64,000 bases of DNA from Streptomyces aureoverticillatus (GTDB lineage: Bacteria > Actinomycetota > Actinomycetes > Streptomycetales > Streptomycetaceae). This document shows, piece by piece, positions 7,526 to 15,044 of the stretch (the stretch's first letter is position 1; every line of letters starts with the position of its first letter). Under the pieces are notes generated by a model. That model was given only the letters and a program-made list of their open reading frames with translations, searched no databases and was not told where the DNA came from. The stretch is from assembly GCF_014649395.1 (NCBI RefSeq), contig NZ_BMSY01000006.1, forward strand, positions 186,001 through 250,000. The letters are read 5' to 3'. The position numbers and the translations under genes were made by a program.

Positions 7526-7562
7526 ACTGGTGCAGCGACCGATTAATGGTCGCTGCACCAGT
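7526..7562. terminator. Perfect 15-bp stem-loop between toxin and immunity genes
   Basis: ACTGGTGCAGCGACC (7526-7540) pairs perfectly with 7548-7562 across the loop GATTAAT. It begins 12 bp after the toxin stop and ends 19 bp before the immunity ATG. It probably terminates or attenuates toxin transcription; the barstar gene would then need readthrough or a promoter within the loop region. Confidence 0.7.
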
Positions 7563-7581
7563 TCTGGTTTGGGGATGAGAT

Positions 7582-8346
7582 ATGGCTGACGAAGCAGCTG
7601 CGCCGGTTGACGTGGATTTTCCGCTGTACGTGGTATCTGCTGAAGCGTCCGGGGATGTGCTCGTTGCGGCCGAAGGGGTGGAGGGCTTTTTTGTCGCTCC
7701 GGAAGAAGAGCCGTCAGAAGTGGCCTTCCTGAGGGCTCATGAGGTCAAAAAGGAGAGGCGACGGGTTGAAGACGCAGTACTGGAGGTCATGAATCGTCGA
7801 CGGGAGAAGGTAGGCGAGTACTTCATCGGTCGAGCTGTGCTCGGCGATACGGATGTAGAAGTACTGGACGGCAGCATCTCAAGAGTCACCTACCAGTTCT
7901 TTGGCAATCGCTGTGAGTATCCCGAAGCCGAGAAGATTTGGCGACGCTGGGCATCGGGAATTCCCCTGGAGATGGGTGAATGGCTTCGGTGGCCGGAGAG
8001 CCATCAGGCCGCATGGCTGCACGTTGTTCAGAATTCTTGGTTCACTTCGAATCGCAGGGCCGCTCGCTATGGAGTGGATGACGTCGTCTATTTGGACGGT
8101 GTGCACATCTCCACAAAGTCGGGATTCTTCTGCGCGTTGGGCGAGGCGGTCAATGGCCCGGGGGGATATTATGGATCGAATCTTGACGCCCTCGCGGACT
8201 GTATTTCTTCGAGCTGCGGCGAAGGGTCACCGGTAAAGATTGTTTGGCGGCACTTTCAGGTGTCCCGGGAATCTCTGGACAGCTCCTTTCTGGATTCGAT
8301 CATGGAAGTAATGCGTGAATTTCGCGTAGATGTAGTCACCTGCTGA
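7582..8346 (+). CDS. Immunity protein with C-terminal barstar domain
   Basis: A 254-residue protein. Residues 168-254 are a barstar domain: VVYLDGVHI, then GYYGSNLDALADC with Tyr196/197 and Asp202 and Asp206 matching barstar Tyr29, Asp35 and Asp39 that plug the barnase active site, and VKIVWRHFQVSRE as the central strand. Residues 1-167 form a separate acidic, aromatic-rich domain I do not recognise (DVEVLDGSISRVTYQFFG, EMGEWLRWPESHQ). Codon use (TCT, AGG, GAT, TTT) and lower GC differ clearly from neighbours, a sign of transfer. It follows the truncated RNase-like toxin and should neutralise it. Confidence 0.85.
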   Translation: MADEAAAPVDVDFPLYVVSAEASGDVLVAAEGVEGFFVAPEEEPSEVAFLRAHEVKKERRRVEDAVLEVMNRRREKVGEYFIGRAVLGDTDVEVLDGSISRVTYQFFGNRCEYPEAEKIWRRWASGIPLEMGEWLRWPESHQAAWLHVVQNSWFTSNRRAARYGVDDVVYLDGVHISTKSGFFCALGEAVNGPGGYYGSNLDALADCISSSCGEGSPVKIVWRHFQVSRESLDSSFLDSIMEVMREFRVDVVTC

Positions 8347-8620
8347 CTTCGGGCTGTTCCGTCATCCTGCTGTCGCTGGACGTTCAGTCGGGCCCAAGGC
8401 GCCCGATCGACGGCGAGCGAGTTCTCGTTCGTCAAACTCGGGATGCCGCTCAATGTGCGGCAGTTGCGTGAGCAGGCGTACAAGGTCATGGCCGAGAACG
8501 CGCTGCGGCGGGTCCGTTTGTGCAATGCCCGCGCGTGTTGCCACCAAGGGCGGAGCTGGGCCGGCGGCCGGTACCCGGTCGTCAGGCGGTAGGCGGCGAG
8601 CGCTACCAGGCCCACTGCTG
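8347..8620. other. Degenerate stretch, probable gene remnant
   Basis: No intact gene is called between the barstar gene and the oxidoreductase. A plus-strand frame around 8419-8514 reads EFSFVKLGMPLN then VRQLREQAYKVMAENALRR, protein-like in composition, but it has no start, its upstream part shifts frame and it ends at 8583. It may be the tail of a gene deleted when the island formed. I cannot name the family. Confidence 0.4.
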
Positions 8621-9547
8621 TCACGGCACGCTGATGACAATCTTGCCGCGCGCGTGGCCGGTGGCGCTGACGTCGTGAGCGGTGGCGGCCTCCTTCAGCG
8701 GGAACACGGCGTGCAGCGGGACGGTGAGGCGGCCGTGATCGGCGAGATCGGCCGCCAGGGGCAGTCCGGCCCAGCCCGGCGACTCTCCTGCTTCGGAGCG
8801 GGAGAACCGCACTCCGTGTCGGTCGGCGTCGAAGTCCGCGATGGTCACCACGTGGTGCGGGTCGCCGGCGATGGCCACCAGTTCGGCAAGAGAGCCCTTC
8901 CCGGCCGCGTCCAGAACCACGTCGACGCCGTGCGGAGCCAGTGGGGCAAGGCGATCGGCCAGCCCCGCCCCGTAGGTGACCGGTATGACGCCGAGCCGGT
9001 CGAGGAAGCCGTGGTTGCCTTCGCTCGCGGTGCCGATCACGGCGAGGCCGCGGGCCTGGGCGAGTTGCGCGGCGATGGTGCCGACGCCTCCGGCGGCACC
9101 GTCGATCAGCAAGGTCATGCCCTCGGCGGCTTCCAGGGCCTCCAGTACACGCGTGGCGGTGTCGATGTTGCCCGCGGCGCCACCCGCTTCCTCGAAAGAC
9201 CATGACTGAGGCTTGCGCGCCCATGTCTCCAGCACGGCGTACTGGGCCGCGGCGCCTCCCTGATCCGCGAAGGGGACGAGGCCGAAGACCTCGTCTCCCA
9301 CGGCGGTGCCGGTCACCCCCGCTCCCACCTCGTCGACTGTTCCGGCGGCATCCATGCCCGGAATGTGGGGGAAGTCCAGGGTGACGATGTCCCGCAGCAT
9401 CCCTGAACGCAGGTACCAGTCGGCGGGGGTGACGCCGGTGGCACGCACCGCGATGCGGACCTGACCGGGCCCGGCGTGCGGCTCTTCGACCTCCTCCACG
9501 CAGAGGACCTCGGAACTGCCATAGCGGTGGTATTGCACAGCAAACAC
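8621..9547 (-). CDS. NADP-dependent oxidoreductase, quinone reductase-like MDR family
   Basis: A 308-residue zinc-free medium-chain dehydrogenase: GroES-like N-terminal domain (VRIAVRATGVTPADW, HIPGMDAAG), then a Rossmann domain with GAAGGVG at 150-156, followed by VIGTAS and a C-terminal GKIVISV. Zn-binding Cys/His residues of alcohol dehydrogenases are absent, which fits quinone oxidoreductase or enoyl reductase activity using NADPH. GTG 9547 is preceded by GGAGG 7 nt upstream. It is divergent from a TetR gene with a 130-bp spacer that holds an inverted repeat, so it is the likely target of that regulator. Confidence 0.88.
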   Translation of the reverse strand: MFAVQYHRYGSSEVLCVEEVEEPHAGPGQVRIAVRATGVTPADWYLRSGMLRDIVTLDFPHIPGMDAAGTVDEVGAGVTGTAVGDEVFGLVPFADQGGAAAQYAVLETWARKPQSWSFEEAGGAAGNIDTATRVLEALEAAEGMTLLIDGAAGGVGTIAAQLAQARGLAVIGTASEGNHGFLDRLGVIPVTYGAGLADRLAPLAPHGVDVVLDAAGKGSLAELVAIAGDPHHVVTIADFDADRHGVRFSRSEAGESPGWAGLPLAADLADHGRLTVPLHAVFPLKEAATAHDVSATGHARGKIVISVP

Positions 9548-9624
9548 GGACAACCTCCGTACACGTAGCACGTCCTTCGGCAGGAGAGCACGCAGTCGCT
9601 CACCCCTGCGGGACTGTAAACACT

Positions 9625-9648
9625 AACGGTTATGTTTTTGTGTCCGTT
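9625..9648. promoter_or_regulatory. Candidate operator between oxidoreductase and TetR genes
   Basis: AACGG (9625-9629) and CCGTT (9644-9648) form a dyad with 14 nt between arms in a T-rich patch, midway in the 130-bp divergent spacer. TetR regulators usually bind such sites between themselves and a divergent enzyme gene. A TAGTGT hexamer ends 7 nt before the TetR ATG, which suggests a leaderless transcript. Confidence 0.4.
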
Positions 9649-9677
9649 GTTCCTTTGGATTTGGTAGTGTCAACGGC

Positions 9678-10247
9678 ATGACCGTGCCGACCGGACGCCG
9701 CGAGCGCAAGAAGGCCGCGACCCGCCAGAAGATCGCCGACGCCGCCCTGCGGCTCTTCCTGGAACGCGGGTACGACGCGGTGGGCATCCGCGATGTCGCC
9801 GCCGAGGCCGACGTGGCCGTCACCACGGTCTTCTCCCACTTCGCCTCGAAAGAGGCCCTGGTGTTCGAGCAGGACGCGGACTTCGAACAACGCCTCACGC
9901 AGGCGGTCACCAACCGGGCACCGCACGAACCGCTCATCCCCGCACTGCGCCGCGAGATCCGGGCCATGGTCCGGCACTGCACGGCGGACGGCACCGCTCC
10001 GATCTACCGCATGATCGACGAGTCACGCGCCCTGCGGGAGTACGAGGAGTCAATGCGACTGCGCCACGCGGAGTCGCTGGCCACGGCCCTCTGCGCCGAC
10101 CCCGGCCTGGCGCAGAGCGCAACGGCCTGCCGGACGATCGCGAGGTTCGTGATCGACGCCTATTCGCTGGCCCGCGAGGCGGCTGACCCGCAGGCCGCCG
10201 TGGACGAGATCTTCCAGATGATCGAGGCGGCCTGGGAAGTCACCTGA
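9678..10247 (+). CDS. TetR/AcrR family transcriptional regulator
   Basis: A 189-residue regulator with an N-terminal HTH (KIADAALRLFLERGYDAVGIRDVAAEADVAV split across residues 18-48, followed by VTTVFSHFASKEAL). The C-terminal domain carries a TetR_C-like helical bundle. It is divergent from the quinone oxidoreductase-like gene and probably represses it, releasing on binding a small electrophile or drug; this is inferred from layout. TAGTGT seven bases upstream of the ATG suggests leaderless translation. Confidence 0.92.
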   Translation: MTVPTGRRERKKAATRQKIADAALRLFLERGYDAVGIRDVAAEADVAVTTVFSHFASKEALVFEQDADFEQRLTQAVTNRAPHEPLIPALRREIRAMVRHCTADGTAPIYRMIDESRALREYEESMRLRHAESLATALCADPGLAQSATACRTIARFVIDAYSLAREAADPQAAVDEIFQMIEAAWEVT

Positions 10248-10301
10248 CCTTCTGTGGGCAGTCGCCAGGGGAGCGGTCGGCCACGTGTCTCCGGAGCAGG
10301 A

Positions 10302-10898
10302 TCACTGGTTCCGGGCGTGCAAGGCATGCGAGAGCGCGCTCATGCTGATGTCGACGACCGTGCGGAGTTGCTGCCGGCTCGCCCCGGTCCTGCTCATCAC
10401 GGCCAGTGACTGGTTGACTGCCGTGAGGTGAACCGCGAGGTCGTCGGCATCGCCCTCGGTCAACTGCGCGGCGGTCAAGGCGGTCCGCAGCCGCGCGTGC
10501 TGAACGCCCAGGGCTTCGATCGCGCGTGCGGCGATGGTGGGGCTGAGTATCGGTGTCGCCATCGCGGTCTGGGCGACCAGGCATCCATCAGGTACCTCGG
10601 GGTCGGCGATGCGCTCCAGGGTGACCTCGAAGAAGGCCCGCACCGCCTGGAGCGGTTCCTCGGACGCACGTGAAAGCGCCTGGTCGTACCTGTTTCCGTA
10701 CCGCGCGGCATAGCGGTCAAGGCAGCGCAGATAGAGCGAGTCCTTGTCGCCGAACGAGGAGTAGATGGAACTGCGGTTCAGTCCCGTCGCCCTGGAGAGG
10801 TCGTCGAGAGACGTGTCGGCGTATCCGGCCCGCCAGAACTGGACCATCGCCGCGTCGAGCGCGGTGCCCACGTCGAACTGCTTCTTCCCGGCCATCAC
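10302..10898 (-). CDS. TetR/AcrR family transcriptional regulator
   Basis: A 198-residue regulator: HTH at about residues 12-55 (TALDAAMVQFWRAGY, TSLDDLSRATGLNRSSIY, FGDKDSLY), then a TetR_C domain with a single Cys in PDGCLVAQTA as in the TetR subgroup that includes AcuR/YxaF-like proteins. It is divergent from an epoxide hydrolase-like gene and shares an excellent palindromic site with it. ATG 10898 is used; ATG 10895 is equally possible. Expected to repress the divergent gene. Confidence 0.92.
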   Translation of the reverse strand: MMAGKKQFDVGTALDAAMVQFWRAGYADTSLDDLSRATGLNRSSIYSSFGDKDSLYLRCLDRYAARYGNRYDQALSRASEEPLQAVRAFFEVTLERIADPEVPDGCLVAQTAMATPILSPTIAARAIEALGVQHARLRTALTAAQLTEGDADDLAVHLTAVNQSLAVMSRTGASRQQLRTVVDISMSALSHALHARNQ

Positions 10899-10944
10899 GC
10901 ATGCACCTCGTTCTCGGACCAGCCGTTGTGGCGCTGCCCATCCT

Positions 10945-10968
10945 ATCTTGAACTGTTCAGTCCAAGAT
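10945..10968. promoter_or_regulatory. 24-bp palindromic operator for the divergent TetR
   Basis: Arms ATCTTG and CAAGAT enclose inner arms ACTG and CAGT, so 20 of 24 positions are symmetric about the centre at 10956/10957. The site lies between the divergent TetR (start 10898) and hydrolase (start 10985) and overlaps the hydrolase -35 area; TAGGCT at 10973-10978 is the probable -10, ending 6 nt before the ATG. This is what a repressor site should look like. Confidence 0.75.
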
Positions 10969-10984
10969 GCAGTAGGCTCACCGC

Positions 10985-11929
10985 ATGACCGACGACGCCA
11001 TAGCTCCGCACCGCTCCTGCGACCAGAACCCGGTCCCCGGGTTGCCGCTGCACGACCTCGCGGGTTTCACCCACCGCCGGGTCGACGCGGAGGGAATCCG
11101 ACTTCACGCCGTGGAAGGCGGCCGGTCGGCCGGTCCCACCGTCGTCCTGCTCGCCGGATTCCCGCAGACCTGGTGGGCTTGGCGAAAGGTGATGCCAGGC
11201 CTTGCCGAGCGATTCCACGTGATCGCGATCGACCTGCCGGGGCAGGGCCACTCCGACCGCCCTCAAGGGAGCTACGACACGCACACCGTCGCTTCGCGTG
11301 TCCAGGCCGCGCTGACCGCGCTCAACGTGCCGAAGTACTGGCTCGCCGCCCACGACATCGGTGCCTGGGTTGCCTTCTCGCTGGCCCTGAAGTACGAAGA
11401 GCGCCTGCACGGCGTCGCGTTGCTCGACGCCGGCATTCCCGGAATCACCCTCCCGGACTCCATCCCGACGGATCCCGACCGGGCCTGGAAGACCTGGCAC
11501 TTCGCGTTCCACCTGGTGCCCGAACTGCCCGAGACCCTGCTCACCGGCCGCGAGCGTGCCTACGTCGACTGGTTCCTGCGGGTCAAAGCTCTGTCCCCGA
11601 ACACGTTCGACGACGCCGAGATCGACCACTACGCCGCCGCCATCGCCGCCGATGGCGGGCTTCGGGCGTCTCTCGCCTACTACCGCGACGCCGCGGAATC
11701 AGCGCGGAGAAATCATGACGCTCTCGGACAAGGGCACTTGACCGTCCCGGTCCTGGGAATCTCCAGCTCCCACGGCTCGATCCCCGACATGGCCGCCTCC
11801 ATCAGCCCATGGGCGAAGAACGCGACCGGCGCCTTCATCCCACAAGCCGGACACTTCATTCCCGACGAGCAGCCCGACGCAACCGTGGACGCGTTGACCG
11901 CGTTCATCGATCACGAGCGTGTCGGGTAG
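10985..11929 (+). CDS. Alpha/beta hydrolase, epoxide hydrolase/dehalogenase-like
   Basis: A 314-residue hydrolase. Motifs: LLAGFPQTWWAW (HGxP-like oxyanion segment, with Ala-Gly instead of His-Gly), AIDLPGQGHS, nucleophile elbow AAHDIGAW with Asp124 in place of Ser, and catalytic His in QAGHFIPDEQP. An Asp nucleophile in HDxG is the mark of epoxide hydrolases, haloalkane and fluoroacetate dehalogenases; the EphB/sEH-type is likeliest. No signal peptide. A TAGGCT hexamer 6 nt before the ATG and a strong palindrome upstream suggest leaderless, TetR-controlled expression. Confidence 0.88.
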   Translation: MTDDAIAPHRSCDQNPVPGLPLHDLAGFTHRRVDAEGIRLHAVEGGRSAGPTVVLLAGFPQTWWAWRKVMPGLAERFHVIAIDLPGQGHSDRPQGSYDTHTVASRVQAALTALNVPKYWLAAHDIGAWVAFSLALKYEERLHGVALLDAGIPGITLPDSIPTDPDRAWKTWHFAFHLVPELPETLLTGRERAYVDWFLRVKALSPNTFDDAEIDHYAAAIAADGGLRASLAYYRDAAESARRNHDALGQGHLTVPVLGISSSHGSIPDMAASISPWAKNATGAFIPQAGHFIPDEQPDATVDALTAFIDHERVG

Positions 11930-12039
11930 TTCGCCCTCACAGATCCTCGGCACCCTCGCCGCACCGACGAATCAACGACTCAGGACACCCGGCGACCCCG
12001 GGTTATAGGGACGCCGTGACAGATGAGAGGGTCGGGCGG

Positions 12040-13335
12040 GTGAGTGAGACACCGACGAACACCCTGCAATACCGCGCTGACGGGCCAGAAGACGCCCCGG
12101 TCCTGGTCCTGGGTCCCTCACTGGGTACCACATGGCACATGTGGGACCGGCAGGTGCCCGAGCTGAGTAAGCACTGGCGGGTGTTCCGCTTCGACATGCC
12201 GGGGCACGGGGGCGCGCCCGCGTACCCGGTGGACTCCGTGGGCGAGCTGGCCGCCCGGCTGCTCGCCACGCTCGACGAGCTCGGCGTGCAGCGCTTCGGG
12301 TACGCGGGCTGCGCGCTCGGTGGCGCGATCGGCGCGGAGCTGGCGCTGCGGCACCCGCACCGCGTGGCCTCGCTGGCGCTGATCGCCACCTCGCCGCGGT
12401 TCGGCACCGCCGACGAGTTCCGCCAGCGCGGCGTGATCGTCCGCACCAACGGCCTCGACCCCATCGCCCGCAGCTCGCCCGAGCGCTGGTTCACGCCCGG
12501 CTTCGCCGCCGCCCAGCCCGCCATCACGGACTGGGCCGTGCAGATGGTGCGGACGACCGACCCGGGCTGCTACATCGCCGCCTGCGAGGCGCTGGCCGGC
12601 TTCGACATCCGCCATGAGCTCGCCAGCATAGGCGTGCCGACGCTGGTCCTGGTCGGCTCCGAGGACCAGGTGACCGGCCAGGGAGAGGCCCGCACCCTCG
12701 TCGCCGGGATCCCCGACGCCCGCCTCGCCGTGGTGCCCGGCGCCTCGCACCTCGCCCCCGTGGAACAGCCCGCCGCGGTCACCGACCTGCTCGTACGGCA
12801 CTTCTCCAGCGCCTGGCAGGCCGCGCCGGACCCGCTGGCCACCGGTCAGCACGCGATCACGGCACCGCCCGTCAAGCCCGTGCTCGCCCCGCCGCCGCCC
12901 GCCCCGGTCGCCGAGATCGCGACGGTCGAACAGCCCGAGGCCACGGATGGCCGCCCGGACGCGTACGCGGCGGGCATGAAGGTCCGCCGCGAGGTACTCG
13001 GCGACGCGCACGTCGACCGGGCGCTCGCCGCCGCCGACGAGTTCTCCGCGGACTTCCAGGACCTGGTCACCCGCTACGCCTGGGGCGAGGTGTGGAACCG
13101 CCAGGGCCTGGACCGGCGCACCCGCAGCTGCGTCACGCTGACGGCGCTCGTCGCGGGCGGCCACCTGGAGGAGCTGGCGTTCCACACCCGGGCCGCGCTG
13201 CGCAACGGCCTCACCCCGGCCGAGATCAAGGAAGTGCTGCTGCAGGCCGCGGTGTACTGCGGGGTCCCGGCGGCGAACAGCGCGTTCCGGGTCGCGCAGC
13301 AGGTGATCCGCGAGGAGACGACCCCGCAGGAGTAG
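12040..13335 (+). CDS. pcaL: PcaL-type fusion: 3-oxoadipate enol-lactonase plus 4-carboxymuconolactone decarboxylase
   Basis: A 431-residue two-domain protein. Residues 8-270 are an alpha/beta hydrolase of the PcaD type (LVLGPSLGTTWHMW, FDMPGHGG, catalytic His in PGASHLAP). Residues 310-431 are a carboxymuconolactone decarboxylase (MKVRREVLGDAHV, LAFHTRAALRNGLT, QAAVYCGVPAAN). Such fusions catalyse two successive steps of protocatechuate breakdown. The nucleophile elbow reads GCALGG: the position normally Ser (Ala92) is Ala, so lactonase activity is doubtful. No other pca gene is nearby. Start GTG 12040 has GAGAGG 9 nt upstream; GTG 12016 with TATAGG before it is the alternative. Confidence 0.87.
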   Translation: MSETPTNTLQYRADGPEDAPVLVLGPSLGTTWHMWDRQVPELSKHWRVFRFDMPGHGGAPAYPVDSVGELAARLLATLDELGVQRFGYAGCALGGAIGAELALRHPHRVASLALIATSPRFGTADEFRQRGVIVRTNGLDPIARSSPERWFTPGFAAAQPAITDWAVQMVRTTDPGCYIAACEALAGFDIRHELASIGVPTLVLVGSEDQVTGQGEARTLVAGIPDARLAVVPGASHLAPVEQPAAVTDLLVRHFSSAWQAAPDPLATGQHAITAPPVKPVLAPPPPAPVAEIATVEQPEATDGRPDAYAAGMKVRREVLGDAHVDRALAAADEFSADFQDLVTRYAWGEVWNRQGLDRRTRSCVTLTALVAGGHLEELAFHTRAALRNGLTPAEIKEVLLQAAVYCGVPAANSAFRVAQQVIREETTPQE

Positions 13336-13378
13336 CCCGGTCCCGCGCCGGGGCCCGGGGGAGGAGCAGGATGGAGGC

Positions 13379-14026
13379 ATGACGACGTCTCGTATCAAGC
13401 TCACGAAGAAGTCCCACGCGTGTGTGCGGCTGGAGAAGGACGGCCGGCTCCTCGTCATCGACCCGGGCGGCTTCAGCGAGGACGACGCGGCCGCCGGCGC
13501 CGACGCGGTCCTCGTCACGCACGAGCACCCCGACCACTTCGACGAGGGCCGGCTGCGCGCCGCCCTGGAGGCCAATCCGGCCGCCGAGATCTGGACCCTG
13601 GCGTCCGTCGCCGACCAGATCGCGGCGGCCTTCCCGGGCCGCGTGCACACCGTCGGCCACGGCGACACGTTCACGGCCGCCGGCTTCGACGTCCAGGTGC
13701 ACGGCGAACTCCACGCGGTGATCCACCCCGACCTGCCCCGCGTCACCAACGTCGGCTTTCTGGTCGACGGCGCGGTCTTCCACCCCGGCGACGCGTTCAC
13801 CGTCCCCGAGCGGCCCGTCGACACCCTGATGGTCCCGGTGATGGCCCCCTGGAACAAGATCGCCGAGGTCATCGACTACGTACGCGAGGTCAAGCCGCGG
13901 CGCGCCTACGACATCCACGACGCGCTCCTCACGGACCTGGCGCGGCCGGTCTACGACGGGCACATCGGCCGGCTCGGCGGGACGGACCACGTGCGGCTGA
14001 CACCGGGGGAGTCGGCGGACCTCTGA
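13379..14026 (+). CDS. MBL-fold metallo-hydrolase, UlaG-like
   Basis: A 215-residue protein with the metallo-beta-lactamase signature THEHPDHFD (His48, His50, Asp52, His53), an early strand LLVIDPGG, a further ligand candidate in VFHPGDAF and a C-terminal His in DIHDALL. This short form matches the UlaG-like/RNase Z-related group often annotated as Zn-dependent hydrolase; substrate unknown. It follows pcaL by 43 bp on the same strand and may be co-transcribed, but GGAGG and CAGGAT before the ATG allow separate expression. Confidence 0.85.
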   Translation: MTTSRIKLTKKSHACVRLEKDGRLLVIDPGGFSEDDAAAGADAVLVTHEHPDHFDEGRLRAALEANPAAEIWTLASVADQIAAAFPGRVHTVGHGDTFTAAGFDVQVHGELHAVIHPDLPRVTNVGFLVDGAVFHPGDAFTVPERPVDTLMVPVMAPWNKIAEVIDYVREVKPRRAYDIHDALLTDLARPVYDGHIGRLGGTDHVRLTPGESADL

Positions 14027-14043
14027 GAGCGGGCGGGGGTTCT

Positions 14044-14167
14044 CGGACGGGCTCCGAGGCGCGGGCGGCGGGCCGAGGACCCGTCTGAGACGCGGGCGGC
14101 GGGCCGGGGGCCGGTCGGGGACCGAGCTGAGACGCGGGCGGCGGGCCGGGGGCCGGTCGGGGACCGA
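14044..14167. repeat. 42-bp tandem repeat between two genes
   Basis: Two near-identical copies of a 40-nt sequence beginning TGAGACGCGGGCGGCG start at 14086 and 14128 (period 42), preceded by a diverged partial copy from about 14044. The G-rich plus strand (runs GGGCCGGGGG) could form G-quadruplex-like structure in RNA. The repeat occupies the whole gap between the metallo-hydrolase and exonuclease III. Confidence 0.8.
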
Positions 14168-14204
14168 TCGAGGGCTGTCAGTGGTGGCGGGTAGGTTGTG
14201 TCCC

Positions 14205-14984
14205 ATGCGGATTGCGACCTGGAACGTGAACTCGATCACCGCCCGTCTGCCCCGGCTGCTCGCCTGGCTGGAGAAGACCGGCACGGACGTGCTCTGCGTC
14301 CAGGAGACCAAGTGCACCGCGGAGCAGTTCCCCGCCGAGGCCCTCCGCGAGCTCGGGTACGAGTCGGCGGTGAACGCCACCGGCCGGTGGAACGGCGTCG
14401 CACTGATCTCCCGCGTCGGCCTCACCGAAGTGACCCCCGGGCTGTCCGGCGGGCCCGACTACGACGGCGCGCAGGAGCCCCGCGCGATCGCCGCGACCTG
14501 CGGTCCGGTCCGCGTCTGGTCGGTGTACGTGCCCAACGGCCGCGAGGTCGACCACGCGCACTACGTCTACAAACTCGCCTGGTTCGAGGCCCTCAAGGCC
14601 GCCGTCGCCGAGGACGCGGCGGGCTCCCGCCCCTTCGCCGTCCTCGGCGACTACAACGTCGCCCCGACCGACGACGACGTCTGGGACCCCTCCCTCTTCG
14701 AGGGCGCCACCCACGTCACCGCCGCCGAGCGGGCCGCCCTCGCCGCCCTCCGCGAGACCGGCCTCCAGGACGTCGTCCCGCGCCCCCTGAAGTACGACCA
14801 CCCCTTCACGTACTGGGACTACCGCGAGCTCGGCTTCCCCAAGAACAAGGGCATGCGCATCGACCTCGTGTACGGCAACGAGGTGTTCGCCAAGGCGGTG
14901 AGCGATGCGTATGTGGACCGCGAGGAGCGGAAGGGCAAGGGGGCTTCGGACCACGCCCCGGTCGTGGTGGACCTGGACGTGTGA
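14205..14984 (+). CDS. xthA: Exodeoxyribonuclease III
   Basis: A 259-residue member of the Mg-dependent endonuclease/exonuclease/phosphatase family. Motifs: ATWNVNSI (metal Asn), VQETKC (metal Glu), YVPNGRE, LGDYNVAPTDDDV (catalytic Asp/Asn), FTYWDYR and the final SDHAPVVV (Asp-His dyad). It cleaves at abasic sites and removes 3' blocking groups in base-excision repair. Start ATG 14205 is supported by TAGGTT ending 7 nt upstream, a leaderless signal; upstream frame is inside the 42-bp repeat region. It is convergent with the SGNH hydrolase gene. Confidence 0.95.
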   Translation: MRIATWNVNSITARLPRLLAWLEKTGTDVLCVQETKCTAEQFPAEALRELGYESAVNATGRWNGVALISRVGLTEVTPGLSGGPDYDGAQEPRAIAATCGPVRVWSVYVPNGREVDHAHYVYKLAWFEALKAAVAEDAAGSRPFAVLGDYNVAPTDDDVWDPSLFEGATHVTAAERAALAALRETGLQDVVPRPLKYDHPFTYWDYRELGFPKNKGMRIDLVYGNEVFAKAVSDAYVDREERKGKGASDHAPVVVDLDV

Positions 14985-15011
14985 ACTTCCCCAACCCCGC
15001 CCCTTCCCGTA

Positions 15012-15032
15012 CCAGGGGGCTCTGCCCCCTGG
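15012..15032. terminator. Hairpin terminator after exonuclease III
   Basis: CCAGGGGGC (15012-15020) pairs perfectly with GCCCCCTGG (15024-15032) over a 3-nt loop, 28 bp after the xthA stop. Confidence 0.75.
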
Positions 15033-15044
15033 ACCCCCGATATC

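Noticed and set aside
6790-8620. Integrated plasmid or prophage
   Set aside because: The base composition is shifted, but I find no integrase, tRNA attachment site, flanking direct repeats or phage genes.
8362-8640. Minus-strand 92-residue open frame right of the barstar gene
   Set aside because: No recognisable motif, weak composition and overlap with the end of the oxidoreductase gene.
11930-14026. Full protocatechuate (pca) operon around pcaL
   Set aside because: Neighbours are an epoxide hydrolase-like gene and a metallo-hydrolase; no pcaG, pcaH, pcaB, pcaI or pcaJ is present in the window.
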